Part shown: positions 16,356-25,253 of the stretch, one piece after another
Layout of the letters: the number at the start of each line of letters is the position of its first letter
Position numbering within the stretch: position 1 is the first letter of the stretch
From: CAWBXL01 sp963837365
Lineage (GTDB): Bacteria > Acidobacteriota > Terriglobia > Terriglobales > Acidobacteriaceae
DNA length: 64,000 nucleotides
NCBI GenBank assembly: GCA_963837365.1
Contig: CAWIMW010000001.1
Span: 1,178,001-1,242,000, forward strand
Reading direction: 5' to 3'
Notes under the pieces: model-generated
Told to the model about the DNA's origin: nothing
Database searches by the model: none
The model's input: the letters and a program-made list of their open reading frames with translations, nothing else
Translations under genes and position numbers: made by a program

Positions 16356-18044
16356 ATGCTGACCAGACGCTCTCAACGACTTCGGTTAGCGATGCTCGTC
16401 GCGGCGGCCGCAGTGGCTGGCACAATCGCGCTCGGCGCCTCGCGCGTGAAGCCAAAAGCTCAAACCGATGTTCGACCGAACATCATCCTCATTCTCGTGG
16501 ACGACATGGGATGGTCCGACATCGGCCCGTATGGCAGTGAGATTCCCACGCCGAATCTCGACGCGCTGGCCGCGCGCGGCGTCCGATTCACGCAGTTCTA
16601 CAGCACGCCACGGTGCTCGCCGACGCGCGCCAGTCTCCTGACCGGTCTGTACCCGCACCAGGCGGGCATGGGCCATCTTGATAACGTCATCCGTCCGGGC
16701 TCGGTCGGCACGACCGGGCGGCTCAACGATCGCTCGGTCACAATCGCCGAGGCGTTGCATGAAGCCGGCTACTTCACCGCCATGTCCGGCAAGTGGCATC
16801 TGGGCCAGGACCACGGGTCGCCGCCCTGGCAGCGCGGGTTCGACCGTGTGCTCAGCCTGCGTGCCGGAGGCATGTACTTCCCCAACCAGAACTTCCAGGG
16901 GGGCGACGATGTGCTCACCCGTCGCGCTCATGAACCGCTGTATCTCGACGGTACGCCGACACCGCGTGATTCGCCGGTATTTGGCAAGAATTGGTACGCC
17001 ACCTACCTGTGGACCGACTTCGGTCTGAAGTTCATTGACGAAGCGCGCAAGGCAAACAAGCCATTCTTCCTCTACCTGCCCTACAATGCGCCGCACTTCC
17101 CGTTGATGGCGCCGGCGGACCTGATCGCCAAGCATCGCGGCAAGTATAAAGCGGGTTGGGACCAGTTGCGGGAGGCGCGGTACCGCCGCCAGATCAAGAT
17201 GGGCTTAATTGACCCCAAGTGGCCACTGAGTCCCCGTCAAGCGGAATCACCGGCCTGGGAATCGCTCTCCCCCGAAGCCAAGGACCGCTTCGACCATTTG
17301 ATGGCCGTCTACGCCGCGATGATCGAGGCCATTGATACGAGCGTGGGCAAGCTGGTCAAGGAGCTGGAAGTTCGCGGCGTCCTCGACAACACGATGATCG
17401 TATTCCTGTCGGATAACGGCGCTAACGCCGAGTCTGGTCCGGACGGGCGGTTCAACGGCGATCCTCCAGGCGGGCCGAACTCGAACCTGTACCTGGGCAT
17501 GAACTGGGCCACGCTCAGCAGCACTCCCTTCCGGCGGTTCAAGCATTTCACGCAGGAGGGCGGCATCGCTGCGCCGCTGATCGTGCACTGGCCACGGGGC
17601 ATTCCCGCCAGCCGGCGCAACGCCCTTGAGAATCAGCCGGCACACGTCATTGACGTAATGCCGACCGTCCTCGACGTGGCAGGCGCGGCATACCCGCGCG
17701 AGTACAACGGCCACACCATTCAACCGATGGAGGGTGTCAGCCTGCGTCCCGCCCTTGCGGGCCGCGCCCTCGCTCGCACGCAGCCGCTTTTCTGGGAGCA
17801 CGAAGGCAACCGCGGGGTGCGATCAGGAAACTGGAAGATCGTGTCAACCTATCCGGATGATTGGGAGCTCTACGATATGGCCGCGGACCGCGTCGAGAGC
17901 AACAATCTCGCCGCCAGCCACCCCGAGCTCGTCAGGAAACTCGCGGCCGAATGGGACGCGTGGGCCAAGCGAGCCAACGTGGACCCCTGGGACGGTCCGC
18001 GCCGGTTGCCCTGGGGCGACGACGCACCGCCGGCGAAACGGTAA
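16356..18044 (+). CDS. Exported type I arylsulfatase
   Basis: 562 residues with an N-terminal signal-like segment (about residues 10-28). The sulfatase metal site begins at LVDDMG (Asp49, Asp50). The modification motif is CSPTR with Cys87, read C-x-P-x-R, followed by ASLLTGLYPHQ; this Cys must be oxidised to formylglycine. LSDNGAN supplies further metal ligands. It hydrolyses a sulfate ester of unknown structure, probably for sulfur or polysaccharide use. The dedicated formylglycine enzyme is divergent upstream. The MerB-like selenoprotein gene starts 17 bases downstream on the same strand, so they may share a transcript. Confidence 0.94.
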   Translation: MLTRRSQRLRLAMLVAAAAVAGTIALGASRVKPKAQTDVRPNIILILVDDMGWSDIGPYGSEIPTPNLDALAARGVRFTQFYSTPRCSPTRASLLTGLYPHQAGMGHLDNVIRPGSVGTTGRLNDRSVTIAEALHEAGYFTAMSGKWHLGQDHGSPPWQRGFDRVLSLRAGGMYFPNQNFQGGDDVLTRRAHEPLYLDGTPTPRDSPVFGKNWYATYLWTDFGLKFIDEARKANKPFFLYLPYNAPHFPLMAPADLIAKHRGKYKAGWDQLREARYRRQIKMGLIDPKWPLSPRQAESPAWESLSPEAKDRFDHLMAVYAAMIEAIDTSVGKLVKELEVRGVLDNTMIVFLSDNGANAESGPDGRFNGDPPGGPNSNLYLGMNWATLSSTPFRRFKHFTQEGGIAAPLIVHWPRGIPASRRNALENQPAHVIDVMPTVLDVAGAAYPREYNGHTIQPMEGVSLRPALAGRALARTQPLFWEHEGNRGVRSGNWKIVSTYPDDWELYDMAADRVESNNLAASHPELVRKLAAEWDAWAKRANVDPWDGPRRLPWGDDAPPAKR

Positions 18045-18060
18045 GCGCGTCTCCATAATT

Positions 18061-18744
18061 ATGCCCGCTGATTTCAAAAATCGAGTGCGAGTCCGGCTGT
18101 ATGAGTTGTTTCTGGAGATGGGCCGGTGCCCTTCCAAGGAAGAGGTTGCCGCAGATCTTGGATGCAGCGTCGGCGAGATCGCGGATGCATTCCACGAACT
18201 GGCCACCGCGCACATGCTCGTGCTTCAGCCCGGCAGCGGCGAAGTCCTTATGGCGAACCCGCTGTCGGCTGTTCCCACACCCTTCGTGGTGGAAACCGGC
18301 GGAACCGGCAACCCCCGGCGCTGGTACGGAAACTGTATCTGGGACGCGTTGGGCGTAATCGCCATGTTGCAGGGCGACGGGCGCGTGCTTGCGTCCTGTG
18401 GATGTTGCGGCGAGAGCATGACCATCCAGGTTCGCCAAGGTGTGGTGACATCCCAACCGCCGGGAGTGGTTCATTTCGCCATTCCGGCCCGCCGCTGGTG
18501 GGACGACATGGTCTTCAATTGAAAAACCATGCTCCTCTTCCGGTCGGAAGAGCACATCGATCGTTGGTGCGCAGCCTGGAGGCTTCCGCGTGGCGGAACC
18601 TTGAGCCTGGAGCAGGCCTGGAAGCTGGCTGACGCATGGTACCGCGATCGCTTATCTCCCGATTGGAGGCGCCGAACCGTGGACGAGGCCCACGAACTCT
18701 TCCGTTCGCCGGGACTGACCTCGGACTTCTGGCGGCTCGACTGA
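18061..18744 (+). CDS. MerB-like (organomercurial lyase family) protein with in-frame UGA: probable selenoprotein
   Basis: 227 residues if UGA at 18520-18522 is read as selenocysteine (residue 154). The N-terminal part is a winged-helix-like domain (SKEEVAADLGCSVGEIADAF), as in MerB. NCIWDALG supplies Cys92 and Asp95, equal to catalytic Cys96 and Asp99 of plasmid MerB, and ASCGCCGESMTIQV follows. The frame then reads VFN-UGA-KTMLLFRSEEHIDRWC, which aligns with the MerB stretch SFCCHVHFFAS so that UGA falls on catalytic Cys159. The rest, to 18744, continues the family C-terminus in the same frame. A SECIS-like hairpin follows at 18535. MerB cleaves C-Hg bonds by protonolysis; whether this homologue does is unknown. 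The alternative is a nonsense-mutated gene. Confidence 0.82.
18535..18552 (+). promoter_or_regulatory. Bacterial SECIS-like hairpin after the UGA of the MerB-like gene
   Basis: Perfect 7-bp stem CTCTTCC / GGAAGAG with a GGTC loop. Nineteen bases separate the UGA from the loop. Published criteria for bacterial SECIS elements are a loop 16-37 nt after UGA with a G in the first two loop positions, and both are met; as I recall, the E. coli fdhF element also has GGUC in its loop. An outer ATG/CAT pairing may extend the stem after an internal loop. Confidence 0.75.
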
Positions 18745-19034
18745 GCCGTGAAACAAGGCATTTGCCATAGTCCTCTGATTTTCAGTTACTTCTGACAAGC
18801 CATCCAAACACAGTCCATTTCTAACCACGGACTCCCAGCAAAACAACACAGACGTTCGGACAAGTGTTCCATGGCCGCAACCTGCATATTGAAAGTGCAG
18901 CAAAGGGGCCCGGATTGCCGGGAATGGAGATGCCAGCATGGATGCGAACGCGAGAGCGACAACCACGAGCAAGAATACGACGAACGATTTCGTTCGTCTC
19001 GCTCTCGACGCGGACCAACGTGGCCGAAACTGAG

Positions 19035-20138
19035 ATGATCATGCGAAACGCTTTACGCCTCAAGCTGTACCTTCTTGTCCTGCTGACAACATCGCTGGCG
19101 GGCTGTGGCTACAACGCCCAATACAACCCGACAGCGCAATACTCGCGCTTCGCCTATGTAGCCAACACCGCTGACAACACGATTTCCTCCTACACGATCG
19201 ACGAAGCCACTGGGCAGCTGCGGCCGACAGGCCAGACGCGAACCGGCGGCGCGCACCCTATTTCGGTGACGCTGGATCCCACGGGGAAACACGCTTATGT
19301 GGCAAATCTTGCTTCTGGCGACATCTCGGTGTTTACCAGCGACGCCAGCACTGGGAAGTTGACTCTGAATGGATCGCCGGTCGCTGCGGGCCGGGCGCCT
19401 CGGGCTGTGACGGTAAGTCCTACAGGAGAATTTGCCTATGTGGCCAATGAAACATCAGGTGACATTTCGGTGTTCTCGATCAATGCGCAAACTGGGGCGC
19501 TAACCGCAACGAGTTCAAAGGCCACTGGTGGGGATAAACCATTTTCCGTGGCGGTAGCCCCTTCCGGGAAGTTCGCCTATGCGGTGAATTTTACTTCCAG
19601 CGACGTTTCCGTGTTCAACGTCGATGGCACAACTGGAGCACTGACAGCGGTAAGCTTGCCGGTAGCCAGCGGCAGTGGCCCGGTTTCGATCACGTTGGAT
19701 CCGTCGGGCCGGTTCGCCTATGTGTCGAACTTCAATTCCGCCAACATTTCCGTATTCGGCATCAATGCAACAACTGGGGCGCTGACCGCGGTGGGCTCGC
19801 CGGTAGCCACTGGAGGCGGCCCTGTTTCCGTGACCATGGCCCCCTCCGGAAAGTTCGCATACGTGGCAAATTTCGATTCCAATGACGTTTCGGCATTCAC
19901 CATCGACGCTGCAACCGGCATGTTGACGGCGGTGGGCTCTCCTGTCGCCACTGGCGCTACTCCCGTTTCAGTTACGGTGGATTCTTCGAGCCAGTTCGCG
20001 TATGTGGCGAATCTCAACTCCAATAACGTGTCCGTGTTCGCCATCCATGCCGCCACCGGTGCGCTAACCGAAATTGGCTCACCCGTCGCTGCGGGCATGG
20101 GGCCTGCTTCGGCGATTACAACCGGAAAAATCCGGTAG
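19035..20138 (+). CDS. Seven-bladed beta-propeller lipoprotein (YVTN / lactonase-like repeats)
   Basis: 367 residues from ATG 19035 (ATG 19041 is equally possible); the open frame upstream to 18864 lacks signal-peptide character. The signal peptide ends in the lipobox LAGC. The rest is seven near-identical repeats of about 47 residues, each of the form FAYVANxxSxxVSVFxIxxxTGAL followed by a Gly-rich turn and PVSVTxxPSG, which should form a seven-bladed propeller. The repeats are very alike at DNA level too, suggesting recent internal duplication. Such proteins occur at the cell surface; enzymatic activity of the 6-phosphogluconolactonase type is not evident. The 290 bases before it hold nothing I can identify. 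Confidence 0.85.
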   Translation: MIMRNALRLKLYLLVLLTTSLAGCGYNAQYNPTAQYSRFAYVANTADNTISSYTIDEATGQLRPTGQTRTGGAHPISVTLDPTGKHAYVANLASGDISVFTSDASTGKLTLNGSPVAAGRAPRAVTVSPTGEFAYVANETSGDISVFSINAQTGALTATSSKATGGDKPFSVAVAPSGKFAYAVNFTSSDVSVFNVDGTTGALTAVSLPVASGSGPVSITLDPSGRFAYVSNFNSANISVFGINATTGALTAVGSPVATGGGPVSVTMAPSGKFAYVANFDSNDVSAFTIDAATGMLTAVGSPVATGATPVSVTVDSSSQFAYVANLNSNNVSVFAIHAATGALTEIGSPVAAGMGPASAITTGKIR

Positions 20139-20173
20139 CCCGGCCAACGAGCGATAGGGGGATTTAGCGTCAA

Positions 20174-20593
20174 CTACCAGCATCCAAAAGTGGAGGGGCG
20201 CTCGATTTCAGTGATTACAGGCTGTACGACCGACAGCACTTCAATGACGTGCTCCCCCATGAATAAAAAATGCTCGACGGCCCAGTCGCGGTAAATTCCA
20301 AGCGACTGGTCGTGAAACCACTCGACCCACGTCGAATGCTCGACCTTGAAGGTTGGCCACGGTAGTTGCGAATTGATAGGCTCGATTAGCTTCAAACGAT
20401 AGCTCTCGTTAACGGAACGGAACGCGAGGGGTTGCTCGAACTCTACCCTGAAGGCACGCCCGTTTGCGCGTGGTTCGGCCAGAATCAAGTGAAACCCATT
20501 GTGGTAGTCAGTCGTTAGTGATGGCGTATCCAGATCGCGAGGCAGGCCGGGAAACGGCTCCCATTTAAGCAGCTGTTCACTAGTGCGTTCCAT
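20174..20593 (-). CDS. Hypothetical protein, no recognised family
   Basis: 139 residues from ATG 20593; the frame is open 19 codons further upstream. The residue distribution is that of a real globular protein, with alternating hydrophobic strands (AFRVEFEQPLAFRSVNESYRL) and aromatic-rich helices (STWVEWFHDQSLGIYRDWAVEHF). No signal peptide, cysteine motif or membrane helix. It is convergent with the beta-propeller gene and separated from the SpoIIE gene by repeat copy C. The SD is poor. The fold loosely recalls small immunity-type proteins, but that is only an impression. Confidence 0.6.
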   Translation of the reverse strand: MERTSEQLLKWEPFPGLPRDLDTPSLTTDYHNGFHLILAEPRANGRAFRVEFEQPLAFRSVNESYRLKLIEPINSQLPWPTFKVEHSTWVEWFHDQSLGIYRDWAVEHFLFMGEHVIEVLSVVQPVITEIERPSTFGCW

Positions 20594-20636
20594 GGGTGTG
20601 ATTTTCGCCTCTAACCAGGTCAACTGTCGAGAGGAG

Positions 20637-20686
20637 GCGTTAACACGCAAAACCCGGCCAATGAGTGTAATGGCGATGTTTCATCC
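20637..20686 (+). repeat. Dispersed repeat, copy C (best conserved)
   Basis: GCGTTAACACGCAAAACCC leads into GGCCAATGAGTGTAATGGCG and ATGTTTCATCC. Copy D at 22264 matches nearly the whole length, so copies C and D flank the SpoIIE phosphatase gene as direct repeats about 1.6 kb apart. The remaining 70 bases to the end of that gene show nothing else. Confidence 0.65.
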
Positions 20687-20754
20687 AATGAGGAATCCGG
20701 CCATATTGCTAAGCGTCCGGGGATTAATGCGTTCACGACGAAATATGAATGGGC

Positions 20755-22173
20755 TTATGCACGACTCCCAAACTTTGCCACTAAGCAAGTCAGATCATCA
20801 TGTGCCGCAACATCTCCCAAAAAATTTTCCACAGTGGAGAGAATGGAACTACGGATCTCCTCTGGGCTCGCGGTTGGCGATCGCAAGAGCAATGCCTCCA
20901 GTCGCGACTCCCCAAATTCTTCCCCCAACCGGTTGGTAGCCTCTAAAAGCCCATCGGAGTAGAGCACCATCACATCCCCAGGTTGGATCTCGGCACGACC
21001 CTGCGTGTAAGCAACTGCCGGCAAGAGGCCCAGCACAGGGCCACCCACATCGAGTCGTCGAATTTCGGCTTTGCCATTGCGCAGAGCAATCAACATGGGA
21101 GTGCAATGCCCGGCGTTCACGTAGTGCACCACGGTATTCTCCAGATCACAGTAGCTCCAGAACATTGTGGCAAACCGGTCCCCAGAAGCGCGCTCGCAAA
21201 GCAGGCGGTTGAGTTCGGCAGTTTCGTGCTCGTGGTCCGCACGGGACTGTGTCCACATGCCTGATCGCACAGCGCCATGAATTACTCCCATCAATAGCGC
21301 AGCGGGAATGCCTTTGCCCGAAACATCTCCAATCACGAGTGCGAGCCCTGCTTCGGTTTGGAATGTATCGTAGAAATCGCCCGCAATTTCCTCTGCCGGT
21401 TGATATTCCACTGCCACTTGAACTCCTCCGCCACCGAGGTCGGCGTTTCTCGGCAAAAGGTTGGCTTGCACTTGTCGCGCAATCTCGACTTGCTGCTCGA
21501 GCTGCTTGCCGCGTACATATGAACGAAACCCCCAGGTCGTCAGCCCGACCGTGAGCAAAAGCGCGAGGGCAGCGGCAATGTTAATCATGAGGTTCCGCCG
21601 AATGGGCCATAACGTCGTCGCGTCCGCGGCGCTCAACGGCATCGCCACTTCGGTGGCGATCACGAATGGTCCACGGCGACTCCCAGTTCCCGCACTCTCC
21701 GTCGAGGGCCGCGGACTTCCCGCGTAGACGGGAAACACTTCCACCACGGCTTCCCCTTGGCTGCTCGCAATGACGTCAAACAGTGGTTCGCGGCTCTGAA
21801 AGTGGCTAGTTTCCTGATCGTGTGTGAACACCTGACGTTCCGGGGTACCCGTCTGCTCAAGGACGTGCCCGTCCGGATCGCGCAGCACAATCCATAGTGG
21901 TTTTCGCGATCCAGTCGCCATCTCGTCCATCAGCAGTTTGAGCCGCGATGCCCCAGGGATCCAGTTCTCCCGTAAATTGTGTTCAAATGCCACGACGTGT
22001 TCAGTAACTTGACGCCTGACCTGTTGCGTAGAGAAGATGCTGGCAACAAAGAAGTAATCGCGGAGGGAGTTGGCGAGCAAGAGAAGTGCGAGCAGGACAC
22101 CCACTCCCAGCCAGATTTGAAGCCAGCGATAGCTTCGGGCGGAGTTCTGCTTACTCAAAGCCCTGCGATTCAT
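20755..22173 (-). CDS. Membrane sensor protein phosphatase, PP2C/SpoIIE type (RsbU-like)
   Basis: 472 residues from ATG 22173. Two membrane helices (about residues 18-38 and 196-218) enclose a periplasmic sensor domain of some 150 residues. A coiled linker (QQVEIARQVQANLLPRN) leads to the SpoIIE phosphatase domain with AGDFYDTF, VIGDVSGKGIPAALLMG, NAGH and the late YSDGLLEATN and HDDLTCLV metal-site motifs. These enzymes dephosphorylate anti-anti-sigma factors in partner-switching stress pathways. No kinase or STAS partner is adjacent. It is bracketed by direct repeats C and D. A paralogue with a different N-terminus lies at 40126. Confidence 0.9.
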   Translation of the reverse strand: MNRRALSKQNSARSYRWLQIWLGVGVLLALLLLANSLRDYFFVASIFSTQQVRRQVTEHVVAFEHNLRENWIPGASRLKLLMDEMATGSRKPLWIVLRDPDGHVLEQTGTPERQVFTHDQETSHFQSREPLFDVIASSQGEAVVEVFPVYAGSPRPSTESAGTGSRRGPFVIATEVAMPLSAADATTLWPIRRNLMINIAAALALLLTVGLTTWGFRSYVRGKQLEQQVEIARQVQANLLPRNADLGGGGVQVAVEYQPAEEIAGDFYDTFQTEAGLALVIGDVSGKGIPAALLMGVIHGAVRSGMWTQSRADHEHETAELNRLLCERASGDRFATMFWSYCDLENTVVHYVNAGHCTPMLIALRNGKAEIRRLDVGGPVLGLLPAVAYTQGRAEIQPGDVMVLYSDGLLEATNRLGEEFGESRLEALLLRSPTASPEEIRSSILSTVENFLGDVAAHDDLTCLVAKFGSRA

Positions 22174-22263
22174 CGGCTGTAAGGATACCAGTCGGCGAGC
22201 GGACCGGTGATCCTGCACGCGTCTTGACCACAACATTGGGTGGTATCCCGGCGAAATCAACGC

Positions 22264-22310
22264 GATTAAGCGCAAAACCCGGGCAATGAGTGGAATAGCG
22301 ATGTTTCAAC
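22264..22310 (+). repeat. Dispersed repeat, copy D
   Basis: GATTAAGCGCAAAACCC followed by GGGCAATGAGTGGAATAGCG and ATGTTTCAACC. Same orientation as copies A to C. It sits in the 256-bp region between the divergent SpoIIE and TlpA-like genes, which otherwise holds only their presumed promoters. Confidence 0.62.
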
Positions 22311-22429
22311 CGCACCCTGGGCTAGCTCCCAAAGCGTTCAATCTGAACTCCACATGAAAGTTACTGCGCAGCGTTGCGAACGGGCGGGGCTGAATATACA
22401 CTGGGCCGCGTTAGAAGTCCCTACTGTCC

Positions 22430-23185
22430 ATGATCAAACTATCCAGATACCTTGTACTTGTCTCCGGTATCCTCTCGCCGCTGGCAGCTCTTTTCTTGTA
22501 CGCGCTCGTCTATAGCACACTCACGGCGCGAAGCGCCGATCTCGAAAAGGACTGGCTTTTTCGCCTCTCATTGTCGACAGCCGCGATGAGCGTACCGTTT
22601 CTCGTTACCCTCGCTCTAGCCGTAAAGGACCGCCGCCGGAACGCGCTTTCTTTGTCCGGCAAAATAGGTCTTGCCCTCGCGATTCTGTCGCTGGGGCTCG
22701 CTTGGAAACCTGTGAGCGACGGCATCACTCGTTCGAAGCAGTCACGAAACCTGGCGCTGCGGGATGTGGCAGCGCCGCCCTTCGACACCCCGGACATTCT
22801 AGGGAAGGCCCAGCGCCTCGAAGATCAAAAGGGCAAGGTCGTGCTCGTCAATATTTGGGCGACCTGGTGTGGACCCTGTCGGGCGGAGATGCCGAAGCTC
22901 GACCGCCTGTACCAAGAGCGGAAGGATCAGGGATTCGTTGTGTTCGGGCTATCGGACGAGGACGTTAATGTACAACGGAAATACCTGGAGCGGGTTCCGG
23001 TGAGCTACCCGCTGCTCACGCTGAGTGGGCATGTCCCCAACCTCTATCGAGACATTGCGCGTTTTCCGGCTATTTTTCTGATTGATCGCCAGGGGCGGCT
23101 GCAACCTGCGCCGAGACCAGACCAACCTTTCGAGAAGGTTGAGTCAGCAGTCGATGCTCTGCTCAACCGTGGCTCGCATTCGTGA
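22430..23185 (+). CDS. TlpA-like membrane-anchored thioredoxin
   Basis: 251 residues. About three hydrophobic helices occupy residues 7-95; then comes a TlpA/ResA-type thioredoxin domain with ATWCGPCR (Cys147, Cys150) after VVLVNIW, GFVVFGLSDED, and the cis-Pro segment RFPAIFLIDRQG. The family works outside the membrane, reducing disulfides in apocytochromes or other exported proteins. It has no cytochrome maturation genes beside it (those lie at 58.6 kb). Upstream is repeat copy D, and the GH44 gene converges from the other side. Confidence 0.88.
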   Translation: MIKLSRYLVLVSGILSPLAALFLYALVYSTLTARSADLEKDWLFRLSLSTAAMSVPFLVTLALAVKDRRRNALSLSGKIGLALAILSLGLAWKPVSDGITRSKQSRNLALRDVAAPPFDTPDILGKAQRLEDQKGKVVLVNIWATWCGPCRAEMPKLDRLYQERKDQGFVVFGLSDEDVNVQRKYLERVPVSYPLLTLSGHVPNLYRDIARFPAIFLIDRQGRLQPAPRPDQPFEKVESAVDALLNRGSHS

Positions 23186-23231
23186 TGGCGTACGGCCAAG
23201 TCTCGAAGGCCATGAGGCGCGTCTCCCGTTT

Positions 23232-25253
23232 TTACTTCGGTATCGCAAACACCGTGATCGACATCGCCGGGAAGGTCACATTATCGATCTTGCTGGTTGT
23301 ACTGCCGCCGCTGGGAGCCGTCACCGCCCGGTCTGGCTTCGCCACGATCGAGGCGAGGTTTGCGGTGCTGTAGAGGTATACCTTTGCTGGGCCGGTTGCC
23401 GTGAGGTTGGGAAGCGATAGTGTCGTGGTCAGGTCGCTATAGGTTTTGTTAATCACAACCACCGTCACCACGTTGTCGTTCGTGCGCAGCGCTCCATAGA
23501 CTGAGAGCTTACCCTGGTCCGCGCTGGTCGAGGCCAGTGCCATGTCGCCGAACTCGCTAGCCGCGCCATCGTAGTTGCGGAAAATCTTGAAGGCGTTGAG
23601 TCCGGGCTTTTGCGTGTTCGGGTCCGGCGGCCCCCAAAGGGTACCCACGTCCAGTCCTTCCCGCCCGAAGATTCCTAGAATGTCCGCCTGGGCCACGGCG
23701 CCGCTAATGTGCTCCTGCGCGCCCCAGTTGTATTCCGTGATGGCGGTCTTGGTGCCCGGATAGTCGGCCCCGATCCACGCCTTCATCTTGCGGATAATCT
23801 GCGGCGCCAGCAGATTCGGGGTCCGGCTGGTGTCGTCTGGGTCGGTAAAGCCCGGATCGGTATACGTGGAATCCCAGAAGACGCGGGTCGAGTTGATGAC
23901 GGCCATCTGAGAATCCGTGGTGCCGGCGGTCTGAAACGCCTGGTTGTTGGCCACGAAATAGGTGTGGAGATCGAGATAGTCGAGGAAGCGCGTATGCGAA
24001 GGATCGGCATCCTGCGCAGCCTTGAACTGCTGCAAGTAATACTCAACCAAAGGGACATTGCCGTGGGCCTGGCGATCCACCGGATTGCCGTTGAAAACAT
24101 AATTCGGCCCGCTCGACCAGCCGGTTTCAACATCTTTTTTGGAATAGAAATAGTTCGGCCAGAAGTCGATCACCGGGCCGCTCACTTCCGCGGTCGGGTC
24201 AGCGGCTTTGACCGCCTTGGCCACTTTCAGTCCATTCACCGTGACTTCATCGTAGGTAAATGGCAGAGGATGCACGTCACGATGATTTGCATCCCACCAG
24301 CTGGGTTCATTGTCCAGTGAGTAGATGGCCACGCCGCCACTGGCGGCATTACCGAACTTGCCAACCAGGTACGTCACCCAGTCATTGGACCATTGCTCCG
24401 TAATCGGCATGCTGGTTTCGTTGGGATCGTTACCGGTGACATTGGTGACTCCGTCTGGTTTTACGCCGTTGCCGCAATCGGCCCAGTACGGATCAGTCTT
24501 CTGCTGCGCACCATACTTGGCAATCGAAAAGCTACAGGCCTTGACTCGTTGCTTGGCTGTCCACCCGTTTACCGGGACTGTGCCCATGGTCTTGATGTTG
24601 CTGGCCTTGTCGTTCTGCACCTGGGTGTTGAAGTCGGAAACGTCCGGATATTGTGTGTTTGAGTTGGGCAGAGTTTCGAAGTACCAGTCCGCGCCGATGT
24701 TGCCTACGTCGAGCTTGTAGTTATAGCGCGAGGTGCCGTTGCCTCCCCACCGGTTCACCGTCACGCCTGCGTCCTGGGCGGCACTGAGATTGGTCTGGAA
24801 CTCGTTCCAGCCGTAGATCAGCGGATTGATGGCGTGGGTCTGCGTGCCCAAATCCACCATCAGAGCCGGACCGGCAGCCGCCGGACTGGTCAGGTTCACT
24901 GTCGCATCGCCGTGTTTGGTCGTGTCATACGTGCTCGTCGCGGTGACCTTGATCGAAGCTGGAATCGGGTACGGAGTCTTATATAAGCCCGTGCTGGTAA
25001 TCGTCCCGACCGTAACGTTGCCGCCTCCTACCCCATTCACCGACCACGTCACTCCGGTGGTAAATGATCCCGTACCCTGCACATTCGCAGTGAACTGCTG
25101 CGTCTGGCCCGGAGCTAGAGGTGCGGGGCTCGGAGTAACGGTCACGCTGGTGATTGCATTGACCGGCGGTGGCGGCGTTGTAGACCCGCCTCCTCCACCG
25201 CAGGCCAGAAGGGTCAGGCAAAACAGAATAAGGAGTGCCGTGAGCGCTTTCAT
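23232..25253 (-). CDS. Glycoside hydrolase family 44-like lipoprotein (endoglucanase/mannanase type)
   Basis: 673 residues. The signal peptide ends in LLACGGGGG, a lipobox followed by a Gly/Pro-rich linker. Residues of about 35-125 form a bacterial Ig-like domain (TVTPSPAPLAPGQTQQFTAN). The catalytic region starts with LIYGWNEFQTNLSAAQDAGV, then VNRWGGNGTSRYNY and DWYFET, typical of GH44. The likely acid/base Glu is in SLDNEPSWW and the nucleophile Glu in AITEYNWGAQEH. It should cut beta-1,4-glucan or mannan at the cell surface. No regulator or sugar transporter is next to it. It ends convergently to the TlpA gene. Confidence 0.9.
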   Translation of the reverse strand: MKALTALLILFCLTLLACGGGGGSTTPPPPVNAITSVTVTPSPAPLAPGQTQQFTANVQGTGSFTTGVTWSVNGVGGGNVTVGTITSTGLYKTPYPIPASIKVTATSTYDTTKHGDATVNLTSPAAAGPALMVDLGTQTHAINPLIYGWNEFQTNLSAAQDAGVTVNRWGGNGTSRYNYKLDVGNIGADWYFETLPNSNTQYPDVSDFNTQVQNDKASNIKTMGTVPVNGWTAKQRVKACSFSIAKYGAQQKTDPYWADCGNGVKPDGVTNVTGNDPNETSMPITEQWSNDWVTYLVGKFGNAASGGVAIYSLDNEPSWWDANHRDVHPLPFTYDEVTVNGLKVAKAVKAADPTAEVSGPVIDFWPNYFYSKKDVETGWSSGPNYVFNGNPVDRQAHGNVPLVEYYLQQFKAAQDADPSHTRFLDYLDLHTYFVANNQAFQTAGTTDSQMAVINSTRVFWDSTYTDPGFTDPDDTSRTPNLLAPQIIRKMKAWIGADYPGTKTAITEYNWGAQEHISGAVAQADILGIFGREGLDVGTLWGPPDPNTQKPGLNAFKIFRNYDGAASEFGDMALASTSADQGKLSVYGALRTNDNVVTVVVINKTYSDLTTTLSLPNLTATGPAKVYLYSTANLASIVAKPDRAVTAPSGGSTTSKIDNVTFPAMSITVFAIPK

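Noticed and set aside
16273..16455. N-terminal extension of the formylglycine enzyme
   Set aside because: It is antisense to the sulfatase start and lacks conserved features.
18520..18522. UGA in the MerB-like gene as a plain stop with a separate downstream gene at 18529
   Set aside because: The downstream frame is the same, begins with family C-terminal sequence, has no SD, and the UGA replaces a catalytic residue.
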